A stretch of DNA of 64,000 nt from Winogradskyella sp. PC-19 (GTDB lineage Bacteria; Bacteroidota; Bacteroidia; Flavobacteriales; Flavobacteriaceae), in NCBI RefSeq assembly GCF_002163855.1, contig NZ_CP019332.1, positions 1,219,145 to 1,283,144 of the forward strand, in the 5' to 3' direction. Both the position numbers and the translations under genes were made by a program. The stretch's first letter is position 1; every line of letters starts with the position of its first letter. Positions 9,344-19,458 of the stretch are shown one piece after another. The notes below the pieces were generated by a model that saw only the letters and a list, made by a program, of their open reading frames with translations, was not told the origin of the DNA and searched no databases.

Positions 9344-9986
9344 AGAAGGCCACAAAATTATACTCATCACGCTATTTATAGTCGTTGCTTCCATATTTGC
9401 AATAGACTATTTTGTGCATTTAGAATGGTTGCGAAAAACCCTAATGCTTTTGGTTTTAGCATTCTTTATATTAATCCTTCAATTCTTTAGAAACCCAAAA
9501 CGAAACACTCATGCTAACGAAAAACAAGCCTTATCGCCTGTTGACGGAAAAGTAGTTGTTATCGAAGAAGTTTTTGAAAAAGAAGTTTTTAATGACAAAC
9601 GTATTCAGGTTTCGGTATTTATGTCTCCTATAAATGTGCATGTGACGCGATATCCAATATCTGGAAAGGTATCATTTAGCAAATACCATCCAGGTAAATA
9701 TTTAGTCGCTTGGCATCCAAAAGCTAGTGAAGAAAATGAGCGTACTACAGTCGTTGTAGAAAATGAAGGTTTTGGAAAAGTTTTATACAGACAGATTGCT
9801 GGTGCATTAGCAAAACGAATTGTCAATTATGCTAAAGTTGATGTTATGGCAAAACAAGGCGATGACTCTGGATTTATAAAATTTGGTTCGAGAGTAGATT
9901 TATTTTTACCTTTAAACTCAGATATTAAAGTTGCACTTAACCAAAAAGTAAAAGGTGGTGAGTCTGTGATTGCAGAAATGAAATAA
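9333..9986 (+). CDS. psd: Phosphatidylserine decarboxylase
   Basis: A 217-residue short-type proenzyme (PSD-A/archaeal-like group). It converts phosphatidylserine to phosphatidylethanolamine, the main flavobacterial phospholipid. Two N-terminal membrane segments precede the catalytic part; SPVDGKV, the INVHVTRYP segment and the self-cleavage site FGS (about residues 190-192, in IKFGSRVD) are present. Cleavage at Gly-Ser creates the pyruvoyl cofactor. It overlaps cdsA and abuts the ACBP gene without a gap. Confidence 0.95.
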   Translation: MFHKEGHKIILITLFIVVASIFAIDYFVHLEWLRKTLMLLVLAFFILILQFFRNPKRNTHANEKQALSPVDGKVVVIEEVFEKEVFNDKRIQVSVFMSPINVHVTRYPISGKVSFSKYHPGKYLVAWHPKASEENERTTVVVENEGFGKVLYRQIAGALAKRIVNYAKVDVMAKQGDDSGFIKFGSRVDLFLPLNSDIKVALNQKVKGGESVIAEMK

Positions 9987-10253
9987 ATGAGTCAGACGGA
10001 TTTAGATAAAGAATTTGATACTGCCGTAAAACGGGTAAATGATCACACAGACCCATTTCCTGCGGATTTTTTATTACGCCTATACGCTTATTACAAAAAG
10101 GCTACCAATAACTACGGTAGACCAAGCAGTAAAAAGCAAATCATTAATGCTTTTAAGACCAACGCACTTTTTCAAGTACAAGACATCTCCGAAGACGAAG
10201 CCAAACGTCAATATATAGACTTGGTAAACCGTTACTTTTTATACGGTAAATAA
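9987..10253 (+). CDS. Acyl-CoA-binding protein
   Basis: An 88-residue protein matching the four-helix acyl-CoA-binding fold. Visible hallmarks are the LLRLYAYYKKAT helix, a shortened loop before SSKKQIINAFKTNALF, and the final helix DEAKRQYIDLVNRY. ACBPs bind long-chain acyl-CoA in the cytoplasm and buffer its use; they are mostly eukaryotic but occur in Bacteroidota. Its ATG follows the psd TAA directly, placing it with the phospholipid genes, which suits an acyl-donor carrier. Confidence 0.9.
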   Translation: MSQTDLDKEFDTAVKRVNDHTDPFPADFLLRLYAYYKKATNNYGRPSSKKQIINAFKTNALFQVQDISEDEAKRQYIDLVNRYFLYGK

Positions 10254-10272
10254 CCCTTAATTTTCACTTACT

Positions 10273-11346
10273 ATGGCATTACCAAATGCACCATTGCGTT
10301 TTAAAAATGGAGCGCAAATGACTAACCGTTTTATGCTAGCACCTATGACCAATACCCAAAGTCATGAAGATGGCAAGCTATCTGACGAAGAATACAATTG
10401 GTTAACGATGCGTGCCAAAGGTGGTTTTGGTCTAACCATGACCTGTGCATCGCATGTGCAATTTATAGGCAAAGGTTTCCCTGGACAATTAGGTATTTAT
10501 GACGACTCTCAAATCGAAGGTCACCAACGTTTGGTAAAAGGCATTAAAGCACACGATAGTTTGGCGGTGATACAATTACACCATGCAGGTATGCGAACGC
10601 CCGAAGATTTAATTGGCGAGCAACCTGTCTGCCCATCACCTATCGAAAAGCACAATGCACGTGGCTTATCGTTAGATGAAGTTTATCAATTACGAGACGA
10701 CTTTATTACAGCAGCTGTACGCGCACAAAAAAGTGGTTATGATGGTGTCGAAGTCCACGGTGCGCACGGTTATATATTAACGCAATTTTTGAGTGCCGAT
10801 ATTAATAAACGAGACGACCAATATGGCGGTAATTTAGAAAATCGTGTACGCTTATTATTTGAAATTGTCGATGGTATCAGAGTCACTTGCGGCAAAGACT
10901 TTTTATTAGGCGTACGTTTGTCTCCTGAGCGTTTTGGTATGCAACTGAGTGAAGTAAAAACAGTTTGTACACAATTGATAAACGACCACGATATTGACTT
11001 TTTAGACATCTCACTTTGGGATGTGTTTAAACAACCTGAGGAAACGCAACACCAAAACAAAAGCCTACTCCAACATTTTGCAGATATAGACTATAAAGAT
11101 GTGAAATGGACCGTTGCAGGAAAAATCAATACCGGCAAGGACGTATCTGATGTCTTAGACGCTGGTGTAGATTTTGTATCTATAGGTCGTTCTGCCATTT
11201 TACACCACGACTTTCCTAAAAAAGTAATGGCTAATCCAAATTTTGAACCTACCGAAACACCTGTAAATACTAACTACTTACACAAGGAAGGCTTAAGTGA
11301 AAAATTTGTGACTTACATGAAACGCTGGCCGAACTTTGTAAAATAG
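10273..11346 (+). CDS. Old Yellow Enzyme-family NADH:flavin oxidoreductase
   Basis: A 357-residue FMN-dependent TIM-barrel oxidoreductase. FMN and active-site motifs are visible: FMLAPMTN near the N-terminus, IQLHHAG, and VEVHGAHGYILTQFLS with the YGGNLENR segment that follows it in the family. Members reduce activated C=C bonds with NAD(P)H. The natural substrate cannot be told from sequence. It lies 19 bases after the ACBP gene and is the last gene of the forward cluster; a small hairpin follows. Confidence 0.9.
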   Translation: MALPNAPLRFKNGAQMTNRFMLAPMTNTQSHEDGKLSDEEYNWLTMRAKGGFGLTMTCASHVQFIGKGFPGQLGIYDDSQIEGHQRLVKGIKAHDSLAVIQLHHAGMRTPEDLIGEQPVCPSPIEKHNARGLSLDEVYQLRDDFITAAVRAQKSGYDGVEVHGAHGYILTQFLSADINKRDDQYGGNLENRVRLLFEIVDGIRVTCGKDFLLGVRLSPERFGMQLSEVKTVCTQLINDHDIDFLDISLWDVFKQPEETQHQNKSLLQHFADIDYKDVKWTVAGKINTGKDVSDVLDAGVDFVSIGRSAILHHDFPKKVMANPNFEPTETPVNTNYLHKEGLSEKFVTYMKRWPNFVK

Positions 11347-11358
11347 TTAAATTAAAAT

Positions 11359-11376
11359 ATCCGTATTTATACGGAT
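11359..11376 (+). terminator. Hairpin after the oxidoreductase gene
   Basis: ATCCGTAT (11359-11366) pairs with ATACGGAT (11369-11376), followed by an AT-rich stretch with TTTGTTTT. A weak terminator is plausible; the T run is distant. Confidence 0.45.
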
Positions 11377-11400
11377 AGAATTATCATTTGTTTTAACGAA

Positions 11401-11443
11401 CTTCGTTTAACAATCGATAAAGTCAATTAAAACTGAATTTATC
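11401..11443 (+). repeat. Dispersed 43-base repeat, copy 1
   Basis: CTTCGTT followed by a segment ending in AACTGAATTTATC. It matches 55709-55750 with about five differences including one indel, and forms the left end of the inverted-repeat element here. Confidence 0.75.
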
Positions 11444-11683
11444 TTAACGTTGGTGAGTAATTGCCTGCGGCACGTAGAATCGCGTTTTGCAAACGCTCCC
11501 TTTCTACTAATTACTCACCAACGTCCACTGTTAATCTCGCCTCCCAATTTTATTGTATATTTAGTCAAGTCTACGAGAACTCCTCACGAAACTACACACA
11601 ACTGTATGTATAACAAATGAGGCGCGATTATGGCTTCTCGTGAGGCACGCCTCACTCGCCATACACAGTGGACGTTAAACGAA
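11402..11683. repeat. Nested inverted-repeat element, non-coding
   Basis: This fills most of the 347-base gap between two convergent genes. Visible pairings: outer ends TTCGTTTAAC (11402-11411) with GTTAAACGAA (11674-11683); a left arm of 16 perfect pairs (11447-11462 with 11509-11524) around a small GCGTTT/AAACGC hairpin; a right arm of 12 perfect pairs (11520-11531 with 11665-11676); a 12-base pair with one mismatch (11532-11543 with 11619-11630); and 11582-11589 with 11638-11645. The last two pairings cross and so would be alternatives or a pseudoknot. No open frame of useful length is inside. The local base composition is more GC-rich than the neighbouring spacers. Function unknown. Confidence 0.75.
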
Positions 11684-11693
11684 AATCCAAAGT

Positions 11694-12605
11694 TTAATCC
11701 CTAATCAAAGGCATCGTACTACAACGTAGTAAACCTTCTTGTTTGGCAATCTCGGCATATGGGACTTCTTCAACAGTAAAACCTTGTTCGCGTAACCACG
11801 TATTTAAACGTGTAAAGTTTTGCTCGGAGATAATCACATCTTCCGATATGGAAAAGATGTTACTATTCATATCATACATTTCGTCTTTGGTAATTTCAAA
11901 TACATTGTCTTTACCAAAATAATCGACTAGCCATTGGTATTCTTCTTCAACTAAAAAACCATTTTTATGGATAATAGCTTTGTCCTTACCTATCGGTTGA
12001 AAACAGCAGTCTAAATGCAGTGCGTTTTCTTTTGGGTCAGTGTTAGACTTTCGCAATTCAAAAGCCTTTACTTTTTTATGTGGAAATAAATCTTGTAATG
12101 CTTTTACGGCTTGGACATTAGTACGCGCCGTAATATAATCTGGGTAATCGTCACCTGAGTATGTACCGATAAAAATATAATCGTTCCAAGGCATAACGTC
12201 GCCACCTTCGATATGACACTCGTCTGGTAAGATGATACGGTTCTTTTTTTCTACTGTACTCCAAACATACTCTGTCGCTTCTACTTCGCGCTTACGGTCT
12301 GGCAAAATATTAGCGATGATAATTTTGTCTTCAATAACAAAAGAGATATCACGAGCAAAAATTTGGTTGTAATCTTCTAAAACTTCAGGACGATATACTG
12401 TGACATCGTACTTCTCTAAAACGGCAGCAACAGCTTCCATTTCGGCAATCATATCTTCTTCTTTAGGATAGGTACCAGCTAAAACGTGTTGCTTACTTTT
12501 TGGGTCGTAGCAATCTTCGGGTTTTGGCGTTGGACCATTGCTTTTGGCAGTGCCTAAAATGACAGCTCTTAATCGAGAAGTTTCGTTTTGTATATGAAGT
12601 TTCAT
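11694..12605 (-). CDS. Amidinotransferase / dimethylargininase-family hydrolase
   Basis: A 303-residue guanidino-modifying enzyme of the arginine deiminase superfamily. IEGGDVMPW (about residues 132-140), HLDCCFQP and the C-terminal LRCSTMPL (Cys about 297, the expected nucleophile) give the Cys-His-acid set. Family members hydrolyse arginine or methylarginines to citrulline and ammonia or an amine; which substrate applies here is not decidable. It lies downstream of citrate synthase on the same strand but behind its terminator. Together with the CtlX-like gene at 1-534 it suggests arginine/citrulline scavenging. Confidence 0.85.
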   Translation of the reverse strand: MKLHIQNETSRLRAVILGTAKSNGPTPKPEDCYDPKSKQHVLAGTYPKEEDMIAEMEAVAAVLEKYDVTVYRPEVLEDYNQIFARDISFVIEDKIIIANILPDRKREVEATEYVWSTVEKKNRIILPDECHIEGGDVMPWNDYIFIGTYSGDDYPDYITARTNVQAVKALQDLFPHKKVKAFELRKSNTDPKENALHLDCCFQPIGKDKAIIHKNGFLVEEEYQWLVDYFGKDNVFEITKDEMYDMNSNIFSISEDVIISEQNFTRLNTWLREQGFTVEEVPYAEIAKQEGLLRCSTMPLIRD

Positions 12606-12637
12606 GTAGAGGAAAAGGGTGTTTTGTGGTAACAGAA

Positions 12638-12667
12638 AAAAGCTTCATAATTTCTTATGAAGCTTTT
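12638..12667 (-). terminator. Terminator after citrate synthase
   Basis: A perfect 13-pair stem, AAAAGCTTCATAA (12638-12650) with TTATGAAGCTTTT (12655-12667), loop TTTC. On the reverse strand it is followed by a T run. It stands eight bases after the gltA stop. Confidence 0.88.
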
Positions 12668-12674
12668 AGTGCTT

Positions 12675-13961
12675 TTATCTTTTTTCTATTGGTGCAAATG
12701 GTCTTAATGTTTCGCCCGTGTATAATTGACGTGGGCGACCGATTGGCTCTTTGCGCATGCGCATTTCTTTCCACTGTGCAATCCAACCTGGTAAACGACC
12801 TAATGCAAACATTACTGTAAACATTTCTACAGGTATACCCATAGCACGGTAAATAATCCCAGAGTAGAAGTCTACGTTTGGATATAATTTACGGTCTACA
12901 AAATACTGGTCTTCTAAAGCTTCTTTTTCTAAACCTTTAGCGATATCTAAGATTGGGTCTTCGACACCTAAATCAGACAATACCTCATCGGCAGCAACCT
13001 TAATGATTTTTGCTCTTGGGTCAAAGTTTTTATAAACACGGTGACCAAAGCCCATTAAACGGAAAGGGTCACTTTTATCTTTTGCCTTAGCCATGTACTT
13101 CTTAGTATCTCCACCATCTTCTTTGATAGCTTCAAGCATTTCTAATACAGCTTGGTTAGCACCACCATGTAATGGTCCCCAAAGTGCAGAAATACCTGCT
13201 GCTAGAGAAACAAAAAGTCCAGCGTGTGATGACCCAGTAATTCTTACTGTAGATGTCGAACAGTTTTGCTCGTGGTCTGCATGTAAGATTAATAATTTGT
13301 CTAGAGCATTAACTAAAACTTCATTTTGCTCATAATCCTTGTTAGGATTTTTGAACATCATCTTCAATACATTTTCTACATAGCCCAAGTTATCATCTCC
13401 ATAATCTAGTGGTAACCCTTGCTTTTTACGCATCGTCCAAGCTACCAATACTGGAAACTTACCTAAAATACGCACAATAGCATTGTACATTTCTTCTTCA
13501 GAATCTACATCTACAGAAGATGGATTAAATGCTGTTAAGGCACTTGTCAAAGATGATAACACACCCATTGGATGTGCAGACTTTGGAAACGCGTCAATGA
13601 TTTTTTTGATATCGTCATCTACAACTGAATGCGATTTGATATCTGCATGAAATTTATCTAATTGTTCTTTGTTTGGTAACTCACCAAAAATCAACAAAAA
13701 AGCCACTTCTAAGAAGTCTGCTTTTTCAGCTAATTCTTCAATAGAATAGCCACGATATCTCAGGATTCCTTTTTCGCCATCTAAAAATGTAATGGCACTC
13801 TCGCAGCTTCCGGTATTTTTATAACCAGGGTCAAGTGTAATAACACCTTTTGTGCTTCCTCGGAGCGCTTTAACATCTATAGCAACTTCATTCTCTGTTC
13901 CTGTAATTAATGGAAACTCATATTTCTGTCCATCAATCTCTAATATCGCTTTATCTGACAT
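12675..13961 (-). CDS. gltA: Citrate synthase
   Basis: A 428-residue hexameric-type (type II) citrate synthase, first step of the TCA cycle: oxaloacetate plus acetyl-CoA to citrate. Catalytic and binding segments are intact: LHADHEQNCSTSTVR, GPLHGGANQ (catalytic His), GFGHRVYKNFDPRA (second His and Arg). The C-terminal RPRQLYTG is also typical. The start ATG at 13961 follows a TAATTTTG box by 38 bases. Own promoter and own terminator indicate a single-gene unit. Confidence 0.97.
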   Translation of the reverse strand: MSDKAILEIDGQKYEFPLITGTENEVAIDVKALRGSTKGVITLDPGYKNTGSCESAITFLDGEKGILRYRGYSIEELAEKADFLEVAFLLIFGELPNKEQLDKFHADIKSHSVVDDDIKKIIDAFPKSAHPMGVLSSLTSALTAFNPSSVDVDSEEEMYNAIVRILGKFPVLVAWTMRKKQGLPLDYGDDNLGYVENVLKMMFKNPNKDYEQNEVLVNALDKLLILHADHEQNCSTSTVRITGSSHAGLFVSLAAGISALWGPLHGGANQAVLEMLEAIKEDGGDTKKYMAKAKDKSDPFRLMGFGHRVYKNFDPRAKIIKVAADEVLSDLGVEDPILDIAKGLEKEALEDQYFVDRKLYPNVDFYSGIIYRAMGIPVEMFTVMFALGRLPGWIAQWKEMRMRKEPIGRPRQLYTGETLRPFAPIEKR

Positions 13962-13999
13962 ATATACTTGTGATTTTTTATTGAATTTTAAAAGGGTTA

Positions 14000-14007
14000 C
14001 AAAATTA
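14000..14007 (-). promoter_or_regulatory. Putative -7 box of gltA
   Basis: Reverse strand TAATTTTG, full match to TAnnTTTG, 38 bases before the gltA start. No TTTG at the -33 distance. Confidence 0.45.
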
Positions 14008-14069
14008 CGAAATCTACATCGATTTCGTGCGTCTATTTATAACGGTTTTAACAAAATTTAAACCACAAA

Positions 14070-14103
14070 AAAAGCTGAAATCCATTTCTAGATTTCAGCT
14101 TTT
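14070..14103 (-). terminator. Terminator after the type IX-secreted peptidase gene
   Basis: AAAAGCTGAAATC (14070-14082) pairs fully with GATTTCAGCTTTT (14091-14103) around an eight-base loop. On the reverse strand a T run follows. It lies 17 bases after the peptidase stop. Confidence 0.85.
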
Positions 14104-14120
14104 TAAAACGATAAATAAAT

Positions 14121-17100
14121 CTATCGCTTTATTACTATTTTTTTATCGACCGTAAATTGGTCTGCTTTGATTCTAACGATATATAAACCGTCAGAAATAT
14201 TATTCGTTGAGACTGTAATCGTATTACTATTTGTTGTGTAGTCTTTGTTAAGAATTTCTATTCCTCTTATATCAAATAACTGCACGTTAATATCATTGAA
14301 ATTTCTTCCAAAAGCAATATTAAAATCTCCTTTATTTGGATTAGGATATAAATTAAAGTTGTTAGTGTCTAATTCGTCTAAGCCTAAAACAACATTAAAA
14401 CTAAATTCTTGTCCACCCAAAATAGCACTATCATTTCCTTCTACAGAAAACTTAAAGCTATCTGCTGGAGTGCTTGAACCATCATGTGTATAAGACAATT
14501 GATTATTAGCTATAGTTGTTTGTGTAAAAGTATCTCCAATGTTAACTGCTACGCCATTATTAAACAACGTTCCGTTAGCCGGTAATTGCGTAATGGTATA
14601 AGTTAAATCGTTATTAGCTGCTCCAGGTTGTTCTACTTGCAACTCCAATAAGCTTATCGCTGTAGAAGCACCTTGATTTAATCCCATATCGACTTTGTTG
14701 ACGATAGTAACATCATTTACAATTTGTAACTCACCACAAATAGTAACGCTAAATGCATTAAAAGTTCCGCCTTGAGAATCTGACTCTCTATCTGTCGCTA
14801 ATAAGACCCAAGTTCCTTGTCCGTTGGTACCATCAAATCTAGAAAAAGCTTGACTAGGTAAAACATTACCACTAACTCTTGGTGTTCCTGAGCAGGATAA
14901 TGAAGAACCTGCATCAGTAAAAGTAACATCGAAATTACTTCCTGAAGAACAGTCTCTATTATAAACCTCTGCAAATAAACCAGCAGGTGAACTAAATTGC
15001 ATCTTTATATCACCCACATCTGAATGGGTCGCATTCATGTAAAATGTAACATCATTAACTATAATATCATCTGGCACATCTACTCGAGCACTTACCGCAT
15101 TATTTGAAAATGTTTCCCACTCGTCATCATTATCTTCATAATATTCATTATCATAAGTTATACATACATCATTAGCAGTTTGAAATACAAATATTTCACC
15201 AAAACTACCTACTAAACACGTGTTTTCTGGTCTAACTCTCCAATAGTAAACTGTACCAGCAGAAAGAGACGTGGTTTGGTACTCAGTAGCATTAATCACT
15301 GTCGCAGATTCAGCCAATACAGCAAAATCTGGTGTTGTCGATATTTCTATATCATATTGTGAAGCACTACTTAATGCATCCCAGCTTAATAGTTGATTTG
15401 CAGATTGATTTCTTGCACCATTTGTAGGACTTATAAGATTGACATTACCAATGGTGTTATCAAATACATTTAATAATACATCGAAAGTTTCAGTAGCTGA
15501 TGTTGTTTGTCCTTCACCTTGAATAGTAATCGGATAATTACCAGCAGTAATTGCTCCTGTATTAGAAATTGTAAGTGAAAAGCTCCCAGCTGAGTTTATA
15601 GTTGTTGTAGATAGTGTTGCAGAAGTTCCTGCTGGAGCTCCAATAACTGTTAAATCTACATTTTCTGTAAAGCCTGGAGCTGGTGTATAATCTAAATTAA
15701 ATATAGCGTCAGAAGGCTGACATACAGACACTGTTGGATTTGCTGATGCTAACTCAAAGGTTCCTGCTTTGATTTCAAAATCTGCATTAGATAAATCAAA
15801 GAATATATTACTAGCTGCCTCAATTTTAATTCTGTTTGTTGTACCAATATTGTTAGGCACAGTTATATTTTGCGAACCATCATTGGTAACATTGGATGCT
15901 AAGGTTACTGGATATGTATATCCGCCATCAGTAGATAATAATATGTTTACGTTTGGAGATAACGTGTTTGTACTATTTACATTCCATGTAATAGTTTCTG
16001 TTGCTCCAGTGTACCAAATTTCACCACCAGTATTTGGGGATGATACTAAGAACGGTCCAGCTGAACCAGAAACTGTGATAACAGTATTGTCGTGATCTGT
16101 TTGACCTCCAGCAACTGCATTGTCTCTTACAGTAAGTCTAAAGTCTAATTGACGAGCTACACTTGGTAAAACTTCCCAAGTTGGTGTTGTATTATTAATA
16201 ACAGCTTCTAAATTTGGAAACGTTCTTGTTGGGTCTGTAACCGGAAAATTTGTTCTAAATACTGGTCCACCTGCATTTGTAGATAATGGTGGCTGAGCAT
16301 AAGTACCGTCATTATCGTACTGCTCCCAATTATAAGTTAATACATCTGCTCCATTAGGATCTGAAGAACTGCTTCCATCTAATATAAAAGGTGTAGAAAA
16401 TGGTATTGTATAATTAGAACCTGCATTAGCCGTTGGCTCTATATTAGAAATAGATATTTCTGTTTCACAAGCATCAGCTAGAATAGATGATGACATCTGT
16501 ACAATACTTCTTGCATGAAAATACCCATCACTATTATCCTGAACGTTTGGTGCACAAATACCAGCGTATCCCATAATTGTAGATGCACTACCTGGCTCGT
16601 AATCATCACTAACTTTAGAACCAAAGCAAGCATTATAATACGTATGACCAGCACCATATTGGTGACCAATCTCGTGCGAGACATAATCAATATCAAAAGG
16701 ATCGAACTCTGGTGTTACAATACCTGTTACGCCTCGACCTTTATTAGATGTTGAGCATGGACTTGTCCCTGCAATTCCACCACCACCTGTAGAAAACACG
16801 TGTCCGATATCATAAGCTCCAGCTCCAATTAATCCAGTAATATTAGATGTGTTTACGCCTATCATTTGACCTCCACTATAATTATCGTAAGGTTCTGGGT
16901 CGCCTCCTACCGAAAATCCATTTTCGTAGATCAATAAATCATTGTCTGGTACCAATTGAAAAGTTACCGCAAAATCTCGCTCATAAACAGAGTTAACTCT
17001 TGCCACTGTAATTACCATAGCTGCAAGAGCATCCGCTTTTGCATTACCGTTACCTGCGTTACCATCATTGTGGTAAGCTGTATATTCAGAAGTACAAGCA

Positions 17101-17735
17101 ATTGCTATTTCATATCTTCTTAAAACTCCATCTTGAACATTTCGTTCAATTTGACTTGTATCAAAATTTTCTTCAACTTCATTTTGAACATCATCTGCAT
17201 AACATCTCCAATTGTCAGAAGTGCTTCTTGTATAATCAAATCTGTTATACACTAGGTAATTTGAAGTATCACCTTTAGCATAAGGGTCAATATAAACTGT
17301 TTTTTGTCCTGTAATGACACCCCTAAATCCTTGAGATGTTATTGTAAAATAAATTTTATTTAATGGGTTAGAGATACTTTGTCCATAGTATGTTGAAATA
17401 GCTGGATACTTTGAAGCTAAATCTGGATGCATAACATCTGTTTTTTGAATCCTATAGCTTTCTATTGCACCGTCTGGATTAGGAAATTGAGTGATGATAT
17501 CAGAACCTCTCATACTATTCGAAATACGATTAGGTGCTGAACTAATAGCATCAGTAAGCCTATTCAAATCCAAAGCAAATACTTTGTAAACATTAGGTAT
17601 TATAACTCTGTTTAAGCTTTTAGTTCTGCTAGAAAGTTGAGACTCTTGTTGTTCTTGCCAAACACTAGATTGAGCTTGACCGAAAAGTGAAAGCATCAAA
17701 AAGCTCGATACGATTAATAGTAAAGTTTGTTTCAT
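14121..17735 (-). CDS. Secreted reprolysin-like zinc metallopeptidase with type IX sorting domain
   Basis: A 1204-residue exported protein. Signal peptide at residues 1-22; propeptide-like region; catalytic domain with HEIGHQYGAGH at about 354-364, the metzincin zinc site HExxHxxGxxH; a PKD-like part (SNYTIPFSTPFILDGSSSSDPNG); a fibronectin III-like part (about 770-860); a proprotein-convertase P domain (about 885-990); and a C-terminal type IX sorting domain (YPNPNKGDF to the final KKIVIKR). It should be exported by Sec, carried over the outer membrane by the type IX system, and degrade external protein. It has its own terminator. Confidence 0.9.
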   Translation of the reverse strand: MKQTLLLIVSSFLMLSLFGQAQSSVWQEQQESQLSSRTKSLNRVIIPNVYKVFALDLNRLTDAISSAPNRISNSMRGSDIITQFPNPDGAIESYRIQKTDVMHPDLASKYPAISTYYGQSISNPLNKIYFTITSQGFRGVITGQKTVYIDPYAKGDTSNYLVYNRFDYTRSTSDNWRCYADDVQNEVEENFDTSQIERNVQDGVLRRYEIAIACTSEYTAYHNDGNAGNGNAKADALAAMVITVARVNSVYERDFAVTFQLVPDNDLLIYENGFSVGGDPEPYDNYSGGQMIGVNTSNITGLIGAGAYDIGHVFSTGGGGIAGTSPCSTSNKGRGVTGIVTPEFDPFDIDYVSHEIGHQYGAGHTYYNACFGSKVSDDYEPGSASTIMGYAGICAPNVQDNSDGYFHARSIVQMSSSILADACETEISISNIEPTANAGSNYTIPFSTPFILDGSSSSDPNGADVLTYNWEQYDNDGTYAQPPLSTNAGGPVFRTNFPVTDPTRTFPNLEAVINNTTPTWEVLPSVARQLDFRLTVRDNAVAGGQTDHDNTVITVSGSAGPFLVSSPNTGGEIWYTGATETITWNVNSTNTLSPNVNILLSTDGGYTYPVTLASNVTNDGSQNITVPNNIGTTNRIKIEAASNIFFDLSNADFEIKAGTFELASANPTVSVCQPSDAIFNLDYTPAPGFTENVDLTVIGAPAGTSATLSTTTINSAGSFSLTISNTGAITAGNYPITIQGEGQTTSATETFDVLLNVFDNTIGNVNLISPTNGARNQSANQLLSWDALSSASQYDIEISTTPDFAVLAESATVINATEYQTTSLSAGTVYYWRVRPENTCLVGSFGEIFVFQTANDVCITYDNEYYEDNDDEWETFSNNAVSARVDVPDDIIVNDVTFYMNATHSDVGDIKMQFSSPAGLFAEVYNRDCSSGSNFDVTFTDAGSSLSCSGTPRVSGNVLPSQAFSRFDGTNGQGTWVLLATDRESDSQGGTFNAFSVTICGELQIVNDVTIVNKVDMGLNQGASTAISLLELQVEQPGAANNDLTYTITQLPANGTLFNNGVAVNIGDTFTQTTIANNQLSYTHDGSSTPADSFKFSVEGNDSAILGGQEFSFNVVLGLDELDTNNFNLYPNPNKGDFNIAFGRNFNDINVQLFDIRGIEILNKDYTTNSNTITVSTNNISDGLYIVRIKADQFTVDKKIVIKR

Positions 17736-17924
17736 AGTAGGTTAATTAAATGATTATAAAGAAATTGGGGCTTCTTTAATTCTTTGTAAAACTAATACTA
17801 TTTGTAAAAAAATCAAGTAAAAACATGATTTTTTACCGATTAAGTGTGTTTTTTTAACGATTAAAAACTGTTTTTGAAGCGTATTTACAGATTTTACTTA
17901 CAAATTTAATGATACCACAAAAAA

Positions 17925-17945
17925 AGCAGCATATGTAATGCTGCT
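17925..17945 (-). terminator. Terminator after enolase
   Basis: AGCAGCAT (17925-17932) pairs with ATGCTGCT (17938-17945) around ATGTA, followed on the reverse strand by a run of seven T. It lies 25 bases after the eno stop. The rest of 17736-17969 is AT-rich with no gene. Confidence 0.85.
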
Positions 17946-17969
17946 CTTAATTAATATTAAATGTTCTAA

Positions 17970-19277
<1,308 letters not shown>

Positions 19278-19414
19278 TTATTGGAATCTTCAAAAAATGA
19301 CTTAAGTCGTCATGAATCTTTATATATTATTGTAAAATTACGAAAAAAACATACTGTATTAGTGACAAAAGTCAGTATTGCGATTAATAATTACGCAAAT
19401 GTTTTCGGAACTAA

Positions 19415-19450
19415 AAAATGGCAACGAAACTTATGTTTTGTTGCCATTTA
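19415..19450 (-). terminator. Terminator after carA
   Basis: AATGGCAACGAAAC (19417-19430) pairs with GTTTTGTTGCCATT (19435-19448) with one G-T pair, loop TTAT; on the reverse strand it is followed by a T run. It begins eight bases after the carA stop. Confidence 0.85.
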
Positions 19451-19458
19451 TTTAATAA

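Noticed and set aside
11402-11683. Integron attC site or cassette array
   Set aside because: The ends fit the core-site patterns GTTTAAC and GTTAAAC, but the length (282 bases) is well above usual attC sites, there are no cassettes or integrase gene, and the flanks are core genes.
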